Of a stretch of DNA of 49,699 nt, positions 31,363-40,748 are shown in pieces. The first letter of the stretch is position 1. Each line of letters begins with the position of its first letter. The DNA lies in assembly GCA_011170325.1 (NCBI GenBank), contig DUEX01000016.1, positions 1 through 49,699 on the forward strand. Direction: 5' to 3'. The translations under genes were made by a program, and so were the position numbers. The DNA comes from Dehalococcoidia bacterium (lineage in GTDB: Bacteria; Chloroflexota; Dehalococcoidia; GIF9; UBA5629). The notes beneath the pieces are model-generated. The model did not search any database and had not been told where the DNA came from. It saw nothing but the letters and a program-made list of their open reading frames with translations.

Positions 31363-32115
31363 ATGTCAGTAGTAATTTACCAAAGGGAGGGCAAAGTAGC
31401 CTACATTACTTTAAACCGCCCCGAGCGCCTTAATGCTCTGAATCGCGAGACGTGCATAGAGATGGCAGCAGCCTGGCAGAAGTTCAAGGATGATGAGGCA
31501 TGGGTGGCGATTTTGACTGGGGCAGGCGAACGGGCCTTCTGTGCTGGCTTCGATGTTTCAGGTGGTGCAGCATCTTCAGAGGATGCTCGCTATGCTCTGG
31601 GTGCAACTCCTACTGCTCGTGACATATGGAAGCCAGTTATTGCCGCGGTACACGGCTATTGCCTGGGGGGTGGTTTCCTGCTTGCACAGGAGTGCGATGT
31701 GAGGGTTGCTAGTGAGGAAGCTCAGTTCGGGTTGCCGGAGCCCAAGTTGGGTCTGGCAACTGCGTTTAGTTCGTGGTTCCATCGCTATCTTCCGGCTGGA
31801 CCAGCGTTAGAGCTTTTACTTTGGGGCGACCCTATAACAGCCTCTCGAGCCTATGAACTTGGGTTCGTGAACAAAGTAGTGCCCCGAGCCCAGTTGATGG
31901 AAGTAGCCAAGGAAATGGCGGACAGAGTCTGTACCGTTGGTCCTATTGCAGTGAGGAGAATGAAAGAGTTATTCTATGCAGGAAGGGAGCTCACCAGGGA
32001 GCAAGGCATAGAGTTGATGTCACGCTATTTTGATGAAGTAGCCAATTTGGCAGATACGACCGAGGGGATTCAGGCTTTCTTGGAGAAGAGAAAGCCCAAG
32101 TTTGAAGGGAGGTAA
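31363..32115 (+). CDS. enoyl-CoA hydratase/isomerase family protein
   Basis: RPERLNALNRE, GAGERAFCAGFDVSG, AAVHGYCLGGGFLLAQECDVRVASEEAQFGLPEPKLGL. Confidence 0.93.
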   Translation: MSVVIYQREGKVAYITLNRPERLNALNRETCIEMAAAWQKFKDDEAWVAILTGAGERAFCAGFDVSGGAASSEDARYALGATPTARDIWKPVIAAVHGYCLGGGFLLAQECDVRVASEEAQFGLPEPKLGLATAFSSWFHRYLPAGPALELLLWGDPITASRAYELGFVNKVVPRAQLMEVAKEMADRVCTVGPIAVRRMKELFYAGRELTREQGIELMSRYFDEVANLADTTEGIQAFLEKRKPKFEGR

Positions 32116-32264
32116 CCTTAAGCGAGGTTTGGGGCACATCGTTGGTGGCTTTGGGAGGGGCTTTTCCGTGTCAGCTTCTGAATATACCACCGAGATTCTC
32201 TCACAGGTAAACAACCTCTTGGTGCGTGAGTTAAGTTAGGCTTCGTATGTGTGCCCCATCTTTT

Positions 32265-32356
32265 GGGAGTGGATGAGCTCCGGTGGGCTCCACGGACTTC
32301 AAATCCGCTGGTGGGCATTTTTAATGTCCATAGTGGTTCGACTCCCTCCACTCCCG
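32265..32356 (+). tRNA. selC: tRNA-Sec (anticodon UCA)
   Basis: 8-bp acceptor GGGAGTGG/CCACTCCC, 6-bp D stem GAGCTC/GGGCTC with 4-nt loop, anticodon loop CTTCAAA (TCA at 32299..32301), long variable arm GGGCATT/AATGTCC, TTCGACT T-loop, discriminator G; no encoded CCA. Confidence 0.93.
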
Positions 32357-32487
32357 CTTTCAAGAATCTACTTTAATTCTAAAGGGAGCCGAACACGATT
32401 TAGGTAGCTAGTTGCTATATTGGTATTAGGTCTGTTGATTCAATCAAACTCGCTTTGGTTATGTGTTAGGTGACTTAGTTGGCTACG

Positions 32488-33900
32488 TTAGCTAATGGTG
32501 TCAGCTTCTTTAGTTTGGTCAAGATGAGTGGATGGGAAGAGCAGTCGTAATGCCTGGGTGACACTTTCTTCCTCTTCGGGAAGCACGCATCGTGGATCGA
32601 GAATCAAGGAATTCTTTTCTACGCGCCCTATAATAGGTGGACGATGTTGCCTCAGTTTTCTGGCTAGGTCGTGAACCTTAGCCTCTGCCTTCAGCTTAAT
32701 AACCACGAGCCTAGTGGGCAGGGAGCTTGCGGGTAGGCTGCCTCCGCCAACTACGGATTCACCAGGAATTATAAGAGCCGGGCTCCCAAGTAACTGTAAC
32801 CATCTCTCAGCCCGTCTTTCTATCTCTGTCAATGGCATGGCAATTAGGCGAAGCACGGGAATTTTATCCAGGGCTTCGCCTTTAAGATAGTGGAGCAATG
32901 TAGCAACGAGGCCAGCAAGCCTCACCTTGTCAATGCGAGCTGCCCTTGCCAAAGGATGTCTCTTTAGCTTGTCAATAAGCTCTTGTTTACCCACGATTAT
33001 GCCTGCCTGCGGTCCACCTAGAAGCTTATCGCCGGAGAAAAAGACTAATGCAGCGCCGGCGGAGACGCTATCCTGAACTCGGGGTTCAGGCTCAAGACCA
33101 AATTTGGTGGTATCAATAAAGCATCCGCTTCCTAGGTCATCGAGCACTGGGAGATTATGTCGTTGTCCAAGCTCAACTAGCTCCTCGAGGGTAACACCCT
33201 GGGTAAATCCGATTATTTTGAAATTACTTGAGTGAACCCGAAGTAACGCCTTTGTTCTGGGGGTAATCGCTTGCTCATAGTCAGTGAGGTAGGTGCAATT
33301 AGTTGTTCCGACTTCTACGAGCTTGGCACCGCTTTGGCGCAGCACCTCAGGAATTCGAAAACCTCCGCCGATCTCTATTGCTTGTCCTCGGGAGACTATA
33401 ACCTCTTTCCCTCTGGCTAAAGCACTGAGGGCAAGTAATACTCCGGAGGCATTATTATTAACTACCAGAGCAGCCTTGGCACCGGTTAACTGGCAAAGGA
33501 GGTGTTCGATGTGAACTTGGCGGGAACCCCTCCGGCCTCTATCAAGGTCAAACTCCAGATTGCTGTAGCAATTAGAGACTTGATTCATGGCCTCTATTGT
33601 CTCAAGACTGAGAGGGGCTCTTCCAAGATTAGTATGAAGTATGACGCCAGTGGCATTTACTACTGGTTGCAGAGGCGAGCTTTCCAAAGCACGGGTTTCA
33701 CTCTCAATCGAGTCTACTATTTCCTCAAGGGACGGAGGTGATTCGCCCTGGCTTATAGAGCGACGAATTTCTTCCAGTCGCTGGTGGATCAGGTCCAGAA
33801 CCAACTCACGGGGAAAAACCTGGCAAAGCTTTTTAATGTGCTCTTCAGAGAGCAGCTTATCCACACTGGGAAGTTGACGGAATTTGGTCTCTAGGTTCAT
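32488..33900 (-). CDS. selA: L-seryl-tRNA(Sec) selenium transferase
   Basis: NATGVILHTNLGRAPLS, DDLGSGCFIDT, SGDKLLGGPQAGIIVGK motifs. Confidence 0.96.
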   Translation of the reverse strand: MNLETKFRQLPSVDKLLSEEHIKKLCQVFPRELVLDLIHQRLEEIRRSISQGESPPSLEEIVDSIESETRALESSPLQPVVNATGVILHTNLGRAPLSLETIEAMNQVSNCYSNLEFDLDRGRRGSRQVHIEHLLCQLTGAKAALVVNNNASGVLLALSALARGKEVIVSRGQAIEIGGGFRIPEVLRQSGAKLVEVGTTNCTYLTDYEQAITPRTKALLRVHSSNFKIIGFTQGVTLEELVELGQRHNLPVLDDLGSGCFIDTTKFGLEPEPRVQDSVSAGAALVFFSGDKLLGGPQAGIIVGKQELIDKLKRHPLARAARIDKVRLAGLVATLLHYLKGEALDKIPVLRLIAMPLTEIERRAERWLQLLGSPALIIPGESVVGGGSLPASSLPTRLVVIKLKAEAKVHDLARKLRQHRPPIIGRVEKNSLILDPRCVLPEEEESVTQALRLLFPSTHLDQTKEADTIS

Positions 33901-35759
33901 CGTCTCAATACTCGTTCATTGCCAACTCGGCGGGTTATTTTCTGCTCATCGAGATATTCCATGAGGGCTACGGCGTGTCTGCGACTGGTTTGGAACAGGT
34001 CGCGAGCTTCAGCTACGGTTATCTTCCCCCGCGATTCTATGTGCTTGACAACCTGCTTTAACATTTCCTCATAGGCAGGGGCGCTAAAGATAATCCCATC
34101 GCCTGCCTTAACCATTTTTCGCTCCTCGATAAGCAAGTTGAGGAGATCGGGCTCGAGAGGCAAAGTGGTGGGTGGTGAATATGGATTTTGAGCCAAGGCC
34201 TTGAGGAAAACATCAACCTTGACCTGCTGCTCAGGGGAGAGTCTGATACTATGCGAGGGAAGTCTTACCGCTGTCTTGTCATCAACCAAGACACGTTCGT
34301 CAACGAGTTTTTGCAATATATTATCAAACTGCGAGGGCGGTATTTTGAGTTGACTTTTGAGTTCTTCCTTAGGCATCCCCCGACGCAATGGAAACCGGCG
34401 ATGGTAGTTTTGGGTTAATCTCTCCGCCTCCTTTGTCAGGTGTTCCCAGTGGCTATAGGGAAAGAGGAGCTGGTGTAAGCCCTCATGACCAACCGCAATT
34501 ACTTGGGCCTTGCTAACTAGACTTCTCAGCGCTTGCTTAGCTTCAGCCTCAGAAAGATGAGATTGAAGTATTACCTTCTCAAATTCTGACGGCGGACTAG
34601 CTTCCAATGCGGCAAGGAGGAGATCCTCTGAAGTGCCTTCGGCTCTGGACTTCAAACTCTGTATGATGGTGCGTTGAAAACGACGATGTCGCTTGGGGCA
34701 AGTGTCAACGATTTCACCACCACCTAGAGTTCCCTTTTGGGAAGAGCGAATAACAAAGAGGTCACCCTTGGCTACAGCTACTGGACGGACTAGATTCACT
34801 TGAGCCCAGCCGGTTTCACCGGGGTCAAGCCTCTCTCTGTCTAAGAGACGAATCCTGCCTGCTACTTCATGAGAGCCGGTGTGGAAGGTAACAGACATGT
34901 TATGCTTGATGGAGCAGGGAAGAGTGGAGATTGCTCGGAGTTTAGCGTCAAGAAGGTAGGTTGGTTTAAGCCATCCTGGGGTAGTTATTACCATTCCTCG
35001 TTCAATCTCCTCAAGAGTGACCTTGGTCAGATTGGCAGCCACACGACTACCCGGCAGCGCAGTATCAATCTTCTGCTTGTGCATCTCCAAACCACGGATA
35101 GAAGTCCTCAGCCCAGGTGGCAAGATCTCCACATTCTGCCCTATGTTAAGTTTACCGTCAATTAAGGTACCGGTCACCACGGTGCCGAAACCCTTTGTGG
35201 TGAAGACGCGGTCAATATGTAGTCTCGCCTTGCCGATGTCTTCCCTCGGCGTGGTAGAGTCCAAGAGATGGTCGATGGTGGAGATTAAGCTAGGCAGCCC
35301 CTCACCAGTTATCGCTGAAACAGCGACAATCGGAGCATCATTTAGGGTAGTCCCTTTCACCAACTCCTTAGCTTCCGAGATTACTAGCTCCAGCCACTCC
35401 TTATCAACAAGGTCTTTCTTGGCAATGACCATAATGCCCGTTTTGATATTAAGAAGGTCAAGGATAGCTAAATGTTCTCTGCTTTGTGGCATTACCCCCT
35501 CGTTAGCGGCGATGACGAATAGAACTAGGTCAATGCCTCCAGCTCCAGCTAGCATGTTTTTAACAAACCTCTCATGACCAGGCACATCAATGATGCTAAC
35601 CTGCCGTCCGCTGGGAAGTTTGAGCCAAGCAAATCCCAGGTCAACGGTCATCTCACGTCTTTTCTCCTCTGGCAGCCGATCAGGATCAATGCCGGTGAGA
35701 GCGTAAACTAAAGCTGACTTGCCATGATCTACGTGGCCTGCGGTACCTAGAATATACAT
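33897..35759 (-). CDS. selB: selenocysteine-specific translation elongation factor SelB
   Basis: GTAGHVDHGKSALVYALTGIDPDRLPEEKRREMTVDLGFAW, DVPGHERFVKNMLAGAGGIDLVLFVIAANEGVMPQSREHLAIL, plus C-terminal winged-helix repeats; ATGA overlap with selA. Confidence 0.96.
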   Translation of the reverse strand: MYILGTAGHVDHGKSALVYALTGIDPDRLPEEKRREMTVDLGFAWLKLPSGRQVSIIDVPGHERFVKNMLAGAGGIDLVLFVIAANEGVMPQSREHLAILDLLNIKTGIMVIAKKDLVDKEWLELVISEAKELVKGTTLNDAPIVAVSAITGEGLPSLISTIDHLLDSTTPREDIGKARLHIDRVFTTKGFGTVVTGTLIDGKLNIGQNVEILPPGLRTSIRGLEMHKQKIDTALPGSRVAANLTKVTLEEIERGMVITTPGWLKPTYLLDAKLRAISTLPCSIKHNMSVTFHTGSHEVAGRIRLLDRERLDPGETGWAQVNLVRPVAVAKGDLFVIRSSQKGTLGGGEIVDTCPKRHRRFQRTIIQSLKSRAEGTSEDLLLAALEASPPSEFEKVILQSHLSEAEAKQALRSLVSKAQVIAVGHEGLHQLLFPYSHWEHLTKEAERLTQNYHRRFPLRRGMPKEELKSQLKIPPSQFDNILQKLVDERVLVDDKTAVRLPSHSIRLSPEQQVKVDVFLKALAQNPYSPPTTLPLEPDLLNLLIEERKMVKAGDGIIFSAPAYEEMLKQVVKHIESRGKITVAEARDLFQTSRRHAVALMEYLDEQKITRRVGNERVLRR

Positions 35760-36325
35760 CTTAATATCTGCCTATATTACCCTGATTTTCTCCTTAGGGG
35801 CTACCATTGCCTCCCCGATAATCGCGCGTCTATGTCTGCTTCAACCAGCCTCTCGAGCAGGAGTCTTGGCTTTCCCTTGGGCAAAGAGAAGGGCAGCCCA
35901 CGCGGATGCAACCTCATTTTGGACAAATCCCCTGCTCGATTTTGCCCTCGCATTTCTATTTGGCAAATTAAATTCTGCTTGCGCGTATTATACTGTAGCA
36001 CGGGGTTTTAGTCTACTAAAGTGGCCTGAGGGCATGGAGACAGCTTACTCTATGTGCTCAGATGATAAAGCCGATTAGGGCTATGATAAAGGAGAGGCTT
36101 ACCGGGCCTCAGCTTGTCTATATCTAGTAATGAGGCCAATTATGCTGTTAGATAAATCAAATGACCGATTTTCAAGCAACCTCGTTCTATTCCGTCTTCT
36201 AGTCTAAATACAAAGAGGCAGCTTTCCATAGCTGTGGGGATTTTAGTCGCTGATTTCGGGCGACTCTTATCTTCTTGCTTATATTTTAGGTGGGGGGTTA
36301 TAATATAAGCCACGAGGTGAAGGGG

Positions 36326-36753
36326 TGAGGATCGTTCTTTACACGGGCAAGAGAGGAGTTGGTAAGACCAGCGTAGCTGCAGCTACAGCGCTGAACGAAA
36401 TATTATCCTGCCTTATAGTTTGAGGGAGCTGCCAGTTGCAGAGGTAAGATTTGATAAAACCAAGCTGACAATCAAATTTAAGCAGGATCGGGAACAGCAA
36501 ACGAATAGTCCTAGGAGGTGAACAGACGGGTGAAAGAATTTTGGAAGTAGAGCATCAACCTGGGGAGGAGCTTGCAGTTCGGTTTAGGTTGCCAAGATTT
36601 GGAGCTACGTCTAAGCCAGCTCGGGAACACCTATTGGCGGCCTGTAAGGAGATGTTGTTAAGCTTGCGCAGTCTAGTCGATGCGGCTATCGAGCAGGTTG
36701 ATGAAGACGGAAAGAAAAAGGAAAAAACTAGAACTAGAATTGAGGTTGAATAA
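36326..36753 (+). pseudogene. decayed ArsA-like anion-transporting ATPase locus (Walker A start, C-terminal piece) plus small downstream ORF
   Basis: RIVLYTGKRGVGKTSVAAATALNEILSCLIV* then, in another frame, YSLRELPVAEVRFDKTKLTIKFKQDREQQTNSPRR*; downstream 71-codon ORF 36541..36753 (EVEHQPGEELAVRFRLPRFGATSKP...). Confidence 0.45.
36541..36753 (+). CDS. small hypothetical protein (70 aa), abuts the downstream EF-G-like gene
   Basis: ORF ending TAA at 36751..36753 immediately followed by GTG of the next gene. Confidence 0.45.
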   Translation: MEVEHQPGEELAVRFRLPRFGATSKPAREHLLAACKEMLLSLRSLVDAAIEQVDEDGKKKEKTRTRIEVE

Positions 36754-38808
36754 GTGCACCATTATGGATCAGAGAAAATTCGTAACGTTGTTTTGACGTC
36801 TCATTCAGGCGCTGGTAAGACCTCACTAGCTGAGGCGATACTTCTTGATTCAAGAGCAATTAGCCGCTTAGGCAGTGTTGATGACGGCACAACCACTTCA
36901 GATTACGACCCTGATGAGATTAAACGTAAGATCAGTATTAATTTATCTTTGCTCCCGTGCCAATGGAGAGAATCTAAGCTGAACTTCATTGATACTCCAG
37001 GTTATCCTGACTTCGTAGCTGAGGTTAAATCAGGGTTGCGTGTTAGCGAAGGTGCCATTATTGTGGTTTGTGCTGCTTCTGGGGTGGAAGTGGGTACTGA
37101 GCAAGTGTGGGAATATGCTACTGAGTCAAAACTCCCTTGCCTTATTTTTGTCAATAAAATGGACCGCGAGAATGCCAACTTCTTCGATACGTTGGAAGAC
37201 ATTCGAAATAAACTAGGGGCAAAATGCTTACCCATTCAATTACCCATAGGCTCCCAGAAAGATTTCCAAGGACTAGTAGATTTGGTAACGAGGAAAGGTT
37301 ATGTCGGCGCATCATTGCAGGAAGTCGAAATTCCCTCGTCCCTTTTGAGTAAGGTTGATTCTTACCGAGATAAGCTTATTGAGGCAGTAGTAGAAATCGA
37401 TGACCAACTTATTGCTAAGTATCTAGATGGGGAGGAGATAAGCGAAGAGGAAATTCACCGAGGTATAAAACAAGCAACGATGCTTGGTAAAGTCGTGCCG
37501 ATTTTACTTGGTTCTGCTTTAAGCAATACTGGCATTACTCTTCTTCTGGATGCTATTCATGATTATCTACCCTCACCTAGGGAGAAAGGTGGGTTGACAG
37601 CTATCAATACTTCGACTGGAGCTGAAGAGGCAGTGGAACCAGTTTCTGAATCATCTTTGTCTGCTTTGGTCTTTAAGACTAATATCGATCCTTACGTGGG
37701 CAAGCTTAGTTATTTTCGAGTCTATTCAGGGACTATTTCTGGCAATTCACAAGTATGGAATGTTAACAAGGGCGCGATTGAGCGAATAGGTCAGCTTTTT
37801 ATCTTGTGTGGCAAAACACAGGATCCGGTTCCGCAACTCAGTGCTGGGGATATCGGCGCTGTAGCCAAACTAGCCTCGACCGCTACAGGGGATGCTCTTA
37901 GTTCGCGTGACCATCCGTTGAAGCTCATCCCTGTCGAATTCCCCCAGCCAGTGTTAAATATGGCAGTCCATCCTAGATCAAAAGCCGATCTGGACAAAAT
38001 GAGCACGGCATTACCAAAAATCTGCGAAGAGGACTTAACCCTAAAAGTGCAACGAGAGCCGGATATTGGTGAAATGCTACTTTGCGGAATGGGGGGGACG
38101 CATCTTGAGGTTGCATCCGAGAGATTGTCACGCAAGTTTGGTGTGGAGGTGAATCTGGAGCTGCCTAAAGTTCCCTATAAGGAGACCATTACCATGCCAG
38201 TCAAGGCAGAGTATAAGCATAAGAAGCAAACGGGTGGTCATGGTCAGTTCGGTCACGTCTTCTTGGAGTTGGAGCCTTTACCAAGAGGGAGTGGTTTTGA
38301 ATTTACTGAGAAAGTAGTTGGTGGAGCAATACCCAAGAATTATATTCCAGCTGTGGAAAAGGGGGTTAATGAAGCTAGGCTTGAGGGAGTTTTAGCTGGA
38401 TATCCTGCAGTTGACATGAGGGTAAAGCTTTATGATGGAAGCTATCACTCTGTGGATTCATCAGATATATCTTTTAAGATTGCTGGGGCACAGGCTTTGA
38501 AGAAAGGGCTATCACAAGGGCAACCTGTTTTGCTTGAGCCGGTTGTGAACTTGACAATTACTGTGCCTGAAGTTTTTACTGGTGACATAATCGGCGATCT
38601 TAATGCCAAACGGGCGCATGTATTGGGGATGACACCAGGAAATGGGACTAATGTCATTCAAACGCAAGCACCATTGGCAGAGGTACTGCGTTATGCTATT
38701 GACTTAAGGTCAATGACCCAGGGGCGTGGTACTTTTACTACCGAATTCAGCCATTATGAAGAGGTGCCAGCACCTATTGCTCAGAAAATTATAACCCAGC
38801 GGGGTTAG
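36754..38808 (+). CDS. elongation factor G paralogue (EF-G2/FusA2-like)
   Basis: SHSGAGKTSLAEAILLD Walker A variant, FIDTPGYPDFVAEV, FVNKMDRENANFFDTL, KQTGGHGQFGHVFLELEPLP. Confidence 0.9.
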   Translation: MHHYGSEKIRNVVLTSHSGAGKTSLAEAILLDSRAISRLGSVDDGTTTSDYDPDEIKRKISINLSLLPCQWRESKLNFIDTPGYPDFVAEVKSGLRVSEGAIIVVCAASGVEVGTEQVWEYATESKLPCLIFVNKMDRENANFFDTLEDIRNKLGAKCLPIQLPIGSQKDFQGLVDLVTRKGYVGASLQEVEIPSSLLSKVDSYRDKLIEAVVEIDDQLIAKYLDGEEISEEEIHRGIKQATMLGKVVPILLGSALSNTGITLLLDAIHDYLPSPREKGGLTAINTSTGAEEAVEPVSESSLSALVFKTNIDPYVGKLSYFRVYSGTISGNSQVWNVNKGAIERIGQLFILCGKTQDPVPQLSAGDIGAVAKLASTATGDALSSRDHPLKLIPVEFPQPVLNMAVHPRSKADLDKMSTALPKICEEDLTLKVQREPDIGEMLLCGMGGTHLEVASERLSRKFGVEVNLELPKVPYKETITMPVKAEYKHKKQTGGHGQFGHVFLELEPLPRGSGFEFTEKVVGGAIPKNYIPAVEKGVNEARLEGVLAGYPAVDMRVKLYDGSYHSVDSSDISFKIAGAQALKKGLSQGQPVLLEPVVNLTITVPEVFTGDIIGDLNAKRAHVLGMTPGNGTNVIQTQAPLAEVLRYAIDLRSMTQGRGTFTTEFSHYEEVPAPIAQKIITQRG

Positions 38809-38830
38809 TTACTAAGGATGGCTTAGCTTC

Positions 38831-39829
38831 TCAACCAGCTAAAAGCTTCTTAACCTCTTCGGTGAAGGCTGGCAGAACCTGTTTCCAATCACCTACCACT
38901 CCAAAGCGAGCTTCCTTGAATATATTTGCCTCGGCGTCTCGGTTAATAGCTATTATGTTTTTGGAGCTGGAGCACCCGGCTAAATGCTGGCTAGCACCAG
39001 AAATAGCTACAGCGATATAAAGTTCTGGTGTGACGATTTTGCCGGTAAGCCCAACTTGTATTGTGTCTGGTACCCAGCCATTGTCACAAGGCGGTCTGGA
39101 AGCCCCTACTGCTCCCTTCAATATTTTAGCTAGTTCTTCTAGTTGCTTGAAACCTTCAGCACTACCTATGCCCCTTCCTCCGGTTACTATTACCTCAGCA
39201 TCTTCGAGCTTTATTCCAGCTATCTCTTCTTTGACTGTTTCTATTACTTTTGTTCTTATCTTTGCTGGGTCTAGGTCAACCTTGATAGGCACAATTTCTC
39301 CCTTTCTTGATTCATCAGGTTCCAAGGGTGACATTGCTTTCTGTCTGACCGTTATCATCTGGGGAAAGGATTCTGCAGTAAAGATAGCCCGGGCGTTACC
39401 ACCATAAACAGGTCGAGTCTGCTGAAGCAACTTTGTATCGGGGTCAATATTTAGTTCAAGGCAGTCCATAGATAAGCTAACGCCTAATCTAAAGGCTAAT
39501 CTGGGTGCTAAATCACGTCCTATAGCTGTCTGTCCAAGGAGCAAGATCTGTGGCGAGACATCTTTAATTACCTTTTCCATTACCGCAATATAGGAATCTG
39601 TTTGATATTCCTTAAGCAGCGGGTCATCAGCAGTGTATACTTTATCAGCCCCGGAAGCTATAGCCTTTTGAGGAATTTCGCCTAATTGGTTACCGATTAG
39701 TATGCAGAGCAAGCCCTCTTTTAGTTCATCAGCAAGTCGTCGACCACACCCCAGAAGTTCAGTTGTGATTGAACTTAACTTTCCTTCCACCGTCTCCCCA
39801 CAAACCATTACACCTTTGAATTCAGCCAT
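38831..39829 (-). CDS. etfA: electron transfer flavoprotein subunit alpha
   Basis: LLGQTAIGRDLAPRLAFRLGVSLSMDC, VTGGRGIGSAEGFKQLEELAKILKGAVGASRPPCDNGWVPDTIQVGLTGKIVTPELYIAVAISGASQHLAG. Confidence 0.95.
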   Translation of the reverse strand: MAEFKGVMVCGETVEGKLSSITTELLGCGRRLADELKEGLLCILIGNQLGEIPQKAIASGADKVYTADDPLLKEYQTDSYIAVMEKVIKDVSPQILLLGQTAIGRDLAPRLAFRLGVSLSMDCLELNIDPDTKLLQQTRPVYGGNARAIFTAESFPQMITVRQKAMSPLEPDESRKGEIVPIKVDLDPAKIRTKVIETVKEEIAGIKLEDAEVIVTGGRGIGSAEGFKQLEELAKILKGAVGASRPPCDNGWVPDTIQVGLTGKIVTPELYIAVAISGASQHLAGCSSSKNIIAINRDAEANIFKEARFGVVGDWKQVLPAFTEEVKKLLAG

Positions 39830-39855
39830 GATAACCTCCTGTAGTTGGTTTATGT

Positions 39856-40656
39856 TTAGATTATTTTTGCCTCTCTGAGTTTTGTAGCCAAGTTAGTGCC
39901 GGCTTCTGCTGGGGTTTCTGCCTCTATAATTTCGCATTTGCCCTCTCGAACTGGCTGGAAGAGTTTAAAGAGCTTAGAACGCCGACCAGGAGCGCCAATC
40001 TGCGATGGGTCAACTCCGATGTCACTTGGCTTCCAGATAATCGGTTGTTTTTTAGCCGCTGCCATAATTCCTTTAAGGGTGGCATACCGAGCTTCACCCA
40101 GTTCGTTACTGACCGTGATTAAGGCAGGTAGTGTTACCTCGATGACTTGATAACCGTCGGCAATGACTCGCTCTACTCTGGCCTTGCCATCAACGGCTTC
40201 TACTTTCTTAGCCACAGTCACACTGGGGATTCCCAACAGCTCAGCGATGCCTGAGCCAACCTGCCCAGCATCCCAATCAGCTGCTTGCCGGCCGCAGAAA
40301 ATAAGGTCAAATTCTCCTATTTTCTTGATTGCTGTAGCCAAGGCATAGGCAGTAGACCAGCTATCGCCACCTTCAAAAGCTTCATCTTCTAGCAAAATAA
40401 GTTCATCAGCACCCATGGATAGTGGTTTCTTGACCACATCACGAAGCAGGTTGTTACCTAAGCTTAAGACTGTAATTTTACCACCTTGGTTGTCTTTAAT
40501 TCGGAGTGCTGCCTCCACAGCTTGTTCATCAAAGGGGCTAATAACGGGAGGTACGCCTGGCGGTGGAACTACCTTATTGTTGGCAGGATCGATCTTGAAA
40601 CTGGCTGGTGGTGCTTCGGGATCAAGTACTTGTTTACAGCAAACTATCATATTCAT
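39856..40656 (-). CDS. etfB: electron transfer flavoprotein subunit beta
   Basis: MNMIVCCKQVLDPEAPP, SPFDEQAVEAALRIKD, CGRQAADWDAGQVGSGIAELLGIPSVT. Confidence 0.95.
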   Translation of the reverse strand: MNMIVCCKQVLDPEAPPASFKIDPANNKVVPPPGVPPVISPFDEQAVEAALRIKDNQGGKITVLSLGNNLLRDVVKKPLSMGADELILLEDEAFEGGDSWSTAYALATAIKKIGEFDLIFCGRQAADWDAGQVGSGIAELLGIPSVTVAKKVEAVDGKARVERVIADGYQVIEVTLPALITVSNELGEARYATLKGIMAAAKKQPIIWKPSDIGVDPSQIGAPGRRSKLFKLFQPVREGKCEIIEAETPAEAGTNLATKLREAKII

Positions 40657-40748
40657 GCTGCTTTCCCTCCTTTCAAAGAATTTTGGCTACTGGACTTAAC
40701 CAAGTAGATACTTTAAGATAAATCTTGCTTTTTGTCAATGTGAAATCT

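Noticed and set aside
35866-36078. ORF 35866..36078 + in the selB upstream gap
   Set aside because: Low-complexity non-conserved-looking translation, no RBS, overlaps another spurious ORF on the opposite strand.
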